Below, one piece after another: positions 7,788-10,186 of a stretch of 10,186 nt of DNA (position 1 is the first letter of the stretch; each line of letters begins with the position of its first letter). The position numbers and the translations under genes are program-made. A model generated the notes under the pieces. It searched no databases. It saw nothing but the letters and a program-made list of their open reading frames with translations, and had not been told where the DNA came from. The DNA is taken from the NCBI GenBank assembly GCA_002441545.1, contig DJWL01000084.1, positions 8,874 through 19,059 on the forward strand. Direction: 5' to 3'. The stretch comes from Flavobacteriaceae bacterium UBA6231. GTDB lineage: Bacteria > Bacteroidota > Bacteroidia > Flavobacteriales > Flavobacteriaceae.

Positions 7788-8223
7788 TTACTTAATAATT
7801 TGTAAATCTCTAATATCTTTTATTGGTTTTTCAAAAAATTATATAAAGTATAAGATAAACTAAAGGTCTAAATCCAAAATAAAATCAAAACCGAGAATTT
7901 AATAAGATTTAATACCAGATCTAAATCAATAAAATATTGAATTGTTAATAAAACTATAGAGTAGTTAATTAGATAGATTGTATAGGATATTATACTTAAA
8001 AAGTGATTTGCTTTTTAAAAAAAATTTCCTTCCAATTAAAAACCCATTCAAAACGAAAAATAAATCTACTCCAATGGTACCAAAAAAACGAGTGATAGAA
8101 AGTATAACATTTCTTTGTGTTGGAAAAAGTAAAAATGTAGAGTGTGAAATTAAAACTAAAAAGAATAGCTATAGCACCAATAACATCTAACCCAAAAATT
8201 CTATGTTTATAATCAATATACAT
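7788..8223 (-). pseudogene. Decayed acyltransferase-3 (OafA-like) membrane O-acyltransferase gene with internal deletion
   Basis: Fragments of one protein appear in order in different minus frames. From the ATG at 8223: HRIFGLDVIGAIAIL, the first membrane helix of acyltransferase-3 proteins, with the usually conserved Arg after GLDVI replaced by Gly. The frame then slips by one base in the T run 8158-8162 and continues LVLISHSTFLLFP (catalytic-type His at 8142-8144) and GTIGVDLFFVLNGFLIG (8031-8081), the family hallmark. Near 8003-8020 the text jumps to ISYTIYLINYSIVLL (starting 7990), normally some 200 or more residues later. This runs into a final membrane helix with an in-frame TAG (7868-7870), then after another slip in the T run 7833-7838 ends FFEKPIKDIRDLQIIK and stop. 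About 145 codons remain against 340-380 in intact relatives. Intact members acylate surface sugars. The ATG lies 24 nt after the MoxR gene stop, so it was probably the next gene in that operon. Confidence 0.85.
7996..8018. repeat. Perfect 8-bp inverted repeat at the pseudogene deletion junction
   Basis: TTAAAAAG (7996-8003) and CTTTTTAA (8011-8018) are separated by 7 nt. The stem is AT-rich and would make only a weak hairpin. It coincides with the place where the acyltransferase reading jumps from the GFLIG region to the ISYTIYLIN region. It may be chance in low-complexity DNA, a trace of the deletion, or a weak stop for the MoxR transcript. Confidence 0.5.
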
Positions 8224-8247
8224 AGAGTTTTTATAATGGTTTTATAT

Positions 8248-9201
8248 TTAAAACAAACTTTTTATAATAAAATCATCTGTAATTCCTTCAGCTTCTGCTT
8301 TATAATTCTTTATGATTCTATGCCTTAAAATACTACTAGCAACTGCCTGTACATTCTCAATATCTGGAGAAAATTTACCGTTTATTACTGCATGTGTTTT
8401 GGCTGCCAAAATTAAATTTTGTGAAGCCCTTGGGCCTGCTCCCCAATCTAAATAATTTTTAACCAAATCGCTTGCTGATTTACTATTTGGTCGCGTCTTT
8501 CCAACCATAGTTACTGCATATTCAATAACATTATCTGCTACTGGTATTCGTCGAATGAGATGCTGAATATCTACAATTTGTTGTGCTGTAAAAAGAGGGT
8601 TTATTTTTTCTTTACTGTCAGTAGTAGTTGATTTAACAACTTGTACTTCTTCCTCAAAAGATGGATAATCTAAGTTAACTGCAAACATAAACCTATCTAA
8701 TTGAGCTTCTGGCAACGGATAGGTTCCTTCTTGTTCAATTGGATTTTGAGTAGCCAACACAAAATATGGTAAACTTAAATCATAATGATGACCTGCAACT
8801 GTAACAGAGCGCTCTTGCATGGCTTCTAGTAAAGCTGCCTGAGTTTTTGGTGGTGTTCTGTTAATTTCATCAGCCAAGATAATATTAGCAAAAATAGGAC
8901 CTTTAACAAAATGAAAATGCCTGTTTTCATCTAATATTTCACTTCCAAGAATATCGCTAGGCATTAAATCTGGTGTGAATTGAATACGTTTAAAATGTAA
9001 ACCTAAAGCTTGTGCAATAGTGTTTACCATTAAGGTTTTTGCTAACCCTGGAACACCTATAAGTAGCGCATGACCTCCCGAAAAAATTGAAATTAAGATT
9101 TGATTTACAACTTCTTCTTGCCCAACGATTACTTTGGCTATTTCAGATTTTAAATCTTTATACTGTTTTATAAATTGTTCTACGGCAGCTACGTCTGACA
9201 T
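8248..9201 (-). CDS. MoxR-family AAA+ ATPase
   Basis: This is a 317-residue cytosolic ATPase of the AAA_3/MoxR group, which act as chaperones in the assembly or activation of protein complexes, often with von Willebrand factor A-domain partners. Walker A is GVPGLAKT (49-56), Walker B IILADEIN (107-114, D111 and E112), sensor 1 N153 in ATQNP, and the arginine-finger region LDRF has R170. The C-terminal lid domain contains GAGPRASQNL, a MoxR signature. Length is normal. The ATG follows the stop of the upstream SurA-like gene by 4 nt, so the two are almost surely one transcript. No DUF58 or VWA-domain gene, the common MoxR partners, follows here; the next position is taken by the decayed acyltransferase. 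The client is unknown. A periplasmic-folding link through its neighbour is inference only. Confidence 0.93.
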   Translation of the reverse strand: MSDVAAVEQFIKQYKDLKSEIAKVIVGQEEVVNQILISIFSGGHALLIGVPGLAKTLMVNTIAQALGLHFKRIQFTPDLMPSDILGSEILDENRHFHFVKGPIFANIILADEINRTPPKTQAALLEAMQERSVTVAGHHYDLSLPYFVLATQNPIEQEGTYPLPEAQLDRFMFAVNLDYPSFEEEVQVVKSTTTDSKEKINPLFTAQQIVDIQHLIRRIPVADNVIEYAVTMVGKTRPNSKSASDLVKNYLDWGAGPRASQNLILAAKTHAVINGKFSPDIENVQAVASSILRHRIIKNYKAEAEGITDDFIIKSLF

Positions 9202-9205
9202 ATTT

Positions 9206-10186
9206 TTATTTTTTTAACCAATTGCTAGCAAAATCACAATCTCTATAAGACCCACTAATTTTAATATAAGTGTCTTTAATTTTTTCATTTTGCCAAGCTT
9301 CAATAGCTTTTAATTTTTTCTCATTAAGAGCTTGGTTTTTAATTTTTAAATAATCACGTGCGTAATCAGCTTCATGTTCATCAACTCTATCTGTAACGGT
9401 AAGTATTTTAAATTTTATTTTATCGGTTCTATCCTTTTCTGTTTGTACAAGGCTAACTTCTCCATCTTTTAAATTTTGAATTTGAGCATATAATTCAGGA
9501 TCCATTCTGGTTAATTCAAAATTATAGTCTTGAGTTTCAGGATTTATAAGTTGTCCACCATCATTTCTAGTTTCCTTTTCATCACTCGATTCTTTTGCAG
9601 CATCAGCAAATGAAATATCACCGTCAACTATACGCTGTCTTATTTTATCTATGCGCTCCTTTGCTTCTTTAATAGCATCAGCCGATACTTTTGGAATTAA
9701 AAGAATGTGGCTTACATCATATTCTTGTCCTCTAATTTTTTCACAATACACAATATGAAAACCAAATTCTGTTTCAAATGGTTCTGAAATCTCTCCTTCT
9801 TGAAGCGAAAACGCTGCTTGTCTAAACTCTTTAACCATCCTAGGGCGTTTTCTATTTAAGGTATATTTTCCTCCGGTACTAATAGACGCCTTATCATCAG
9901 AATACAAAACCACTTTTGAACGGAAACTAGCACCATTTTCTAAAACATCTGCTTTGAATTGTTTTAGTTGGTCAATTATACGTTGCTTTTCTTCTAGGGT
10001 TACTTTTGGTTCTACAACTATTTGAGCCACCTTAAGTTCTGTGCCAAAAGTTGGTCTATCATCCTTTGGTATTTTATTAAAAAACTCTCTTACTTCTTCT
10101 GGAGTAACTTCAACATCTTCAACAATTTTAGCTTGCATTTTTCTTGCTAATTCATTGCTTTTATTGATTTCAAACATTTCTTCTCT
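9206..10186 (-). CDS. SurA-like periplasmic peptidyl-prolyl cis-trans isomerase, 5' part outside window
   Basis: The frame stays open through the right edge. The ATG at 10177 is preceded in frame by Arg-Glu-Glu and is an internal methionine (REEMFEINKS reads on from the SurA-type N-terminal helices), so the true start and signal peptide lie outside. Two parvulin (PpiC) domains are visible, numbering from that methionine: about 48-150, ending in the rotamase motif FETEFGFHIVYC, and about 153-262, with the canonical VSHILL strand at 155-160 and GGQL at 207-210. A charged helix at 266-302 and a short tail ending NWLKK complete it. The family works in the periplasm as a chaperone and proline isomerase for outer-membrane proteins. 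The full protein is probably near 450 residues. The second domain is divergent at the end (a long linker DYNFELTRMD replaces the usual F..F motif), so it may be a binding rather than a catalytic domain. Confidence 0.9.
   Translation of the reverse strand, partial: REEMFEINKSNELARKMQAKIVEDVEVTPEEVREFFNKIPKDDRPTFGTELKVAQIVVEPKVTLEEKQRIIDQLKQFKADVLENGASFRSKVVLYSDDKASISTGGKYTLNRKRPRMVKEFRQAAFSLQEGEISEPFETEFGFHIVYCEKIRGQEYDVSHILLIPKVSADAIKEAKERIDKIRQRIVDGDISFADAAKESSDEKETRNDGGQLINPETQDYNFELTRMDPELYAQIQNLKDGEVSLVQTEKDRTDKIKFKILTVTDRVDEHEADYARDYLKIKNQALNEKKLKAIEAWQNEKIKDTYIKISGSYRDCDFASNWLKK

Noticed and set aside
7978..8190. A possible 70-residue plus-strand gene opposite the acyltransferase remnant
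   Set aside because: It is lysine- and asparagine-rich low-complexity text antisense to clear coding remains on the other strand, with no recognisable motif.
7996..8223. A possible small membrane protein of 75 residues on the minus strand
   Set aside because: Its first 21 residues are the start of the acyltransferase remnant. The rest is the out-of-frame reading of the GVDLFFVLNGFLIG region, so it is a by-product of the frameshift rather than a gene.
10166..10186. A purine-rich AGAGAAGAA before the ATG at 10177 that looks like a ribosome binding site
   Set aside because: These bases read in frame as Arg-Glu-Glu of the SurA-like protein, and the N-terminal domain and signal peptide are missing, so the gene continues past the window edge.

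Overview
The window looks like chromosomal DNA from a marine or soil member of the Flavobacteriaceae (Bacteroidota). The evidence is the low GC content, the lack of clear Shine-Dalgarno sites, promoter boxes of the TAnnTTTG kind, a mitochondrial-type aconitase, a two-parvulin SurA-like protein followed directly by a MoxR ATPase, and a secreted lectin-domain protein of the type sorted by the type IX secretion system. All genes read on the minus strand, so gene order is described from the right end to the left. I saw no rRNA, tRNA, CRISPR array, insertion sequence or phage gene.

Right part (7589-10186): the 3' two thirds or so of a periplasmic peptidyl-prolyl isomerase/chaperone runs in from the right edge. 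A MoxR-family AAA+ ATPase follows after 4 nt, so the two are very likely co-transcribed. Downstream is a 659-bp stretch with no intact gene. Reading it in all three minus frames shows the two ends of an acyltransferase-3 (OafA-like) membrane protein gene whose middle has been deleted and whose remains carry frameshifts and a stop (7788-8223). This is the main non-obvious content of the window.

Centre (4435-7588): a full-length aconitase (TCA cycle) ends in a clean 12-bp-stem terminator. Just behind that terminator is a candidate promoter for mazG, which encodes a housecleaning NTP pyrophosphohydrolase.

Left part (1-4390): 44 nt after mazG lies a very AT-rich pair that overlaps by 14 nt: a FAD-dependent oxidoreductase of the kind found in surface-polysaccharide loci, and a multi-pass GT-C glycosyltransferase of the PMT/ArnT type. 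They probably act together in building or modifying a lipid-linked or surface glycan, but the substrate cannot be told from sequence. After a 220-bp gap with a promoter-like box comes the 5' part of a secreted protein with a signal peptide, a cadherin-like segment, a C-type lectin-like domain and the start of an Ig-like domain. It runs off the left edge.

Most of the window is ordinary core genome. I did not find evidence of a new multi-gene system. The points most worth a second look are the decayed acyltransferase, the overlapping oxidoreductase/glycosyltransferase pair, and the lectin domain with adjacent cysteines.
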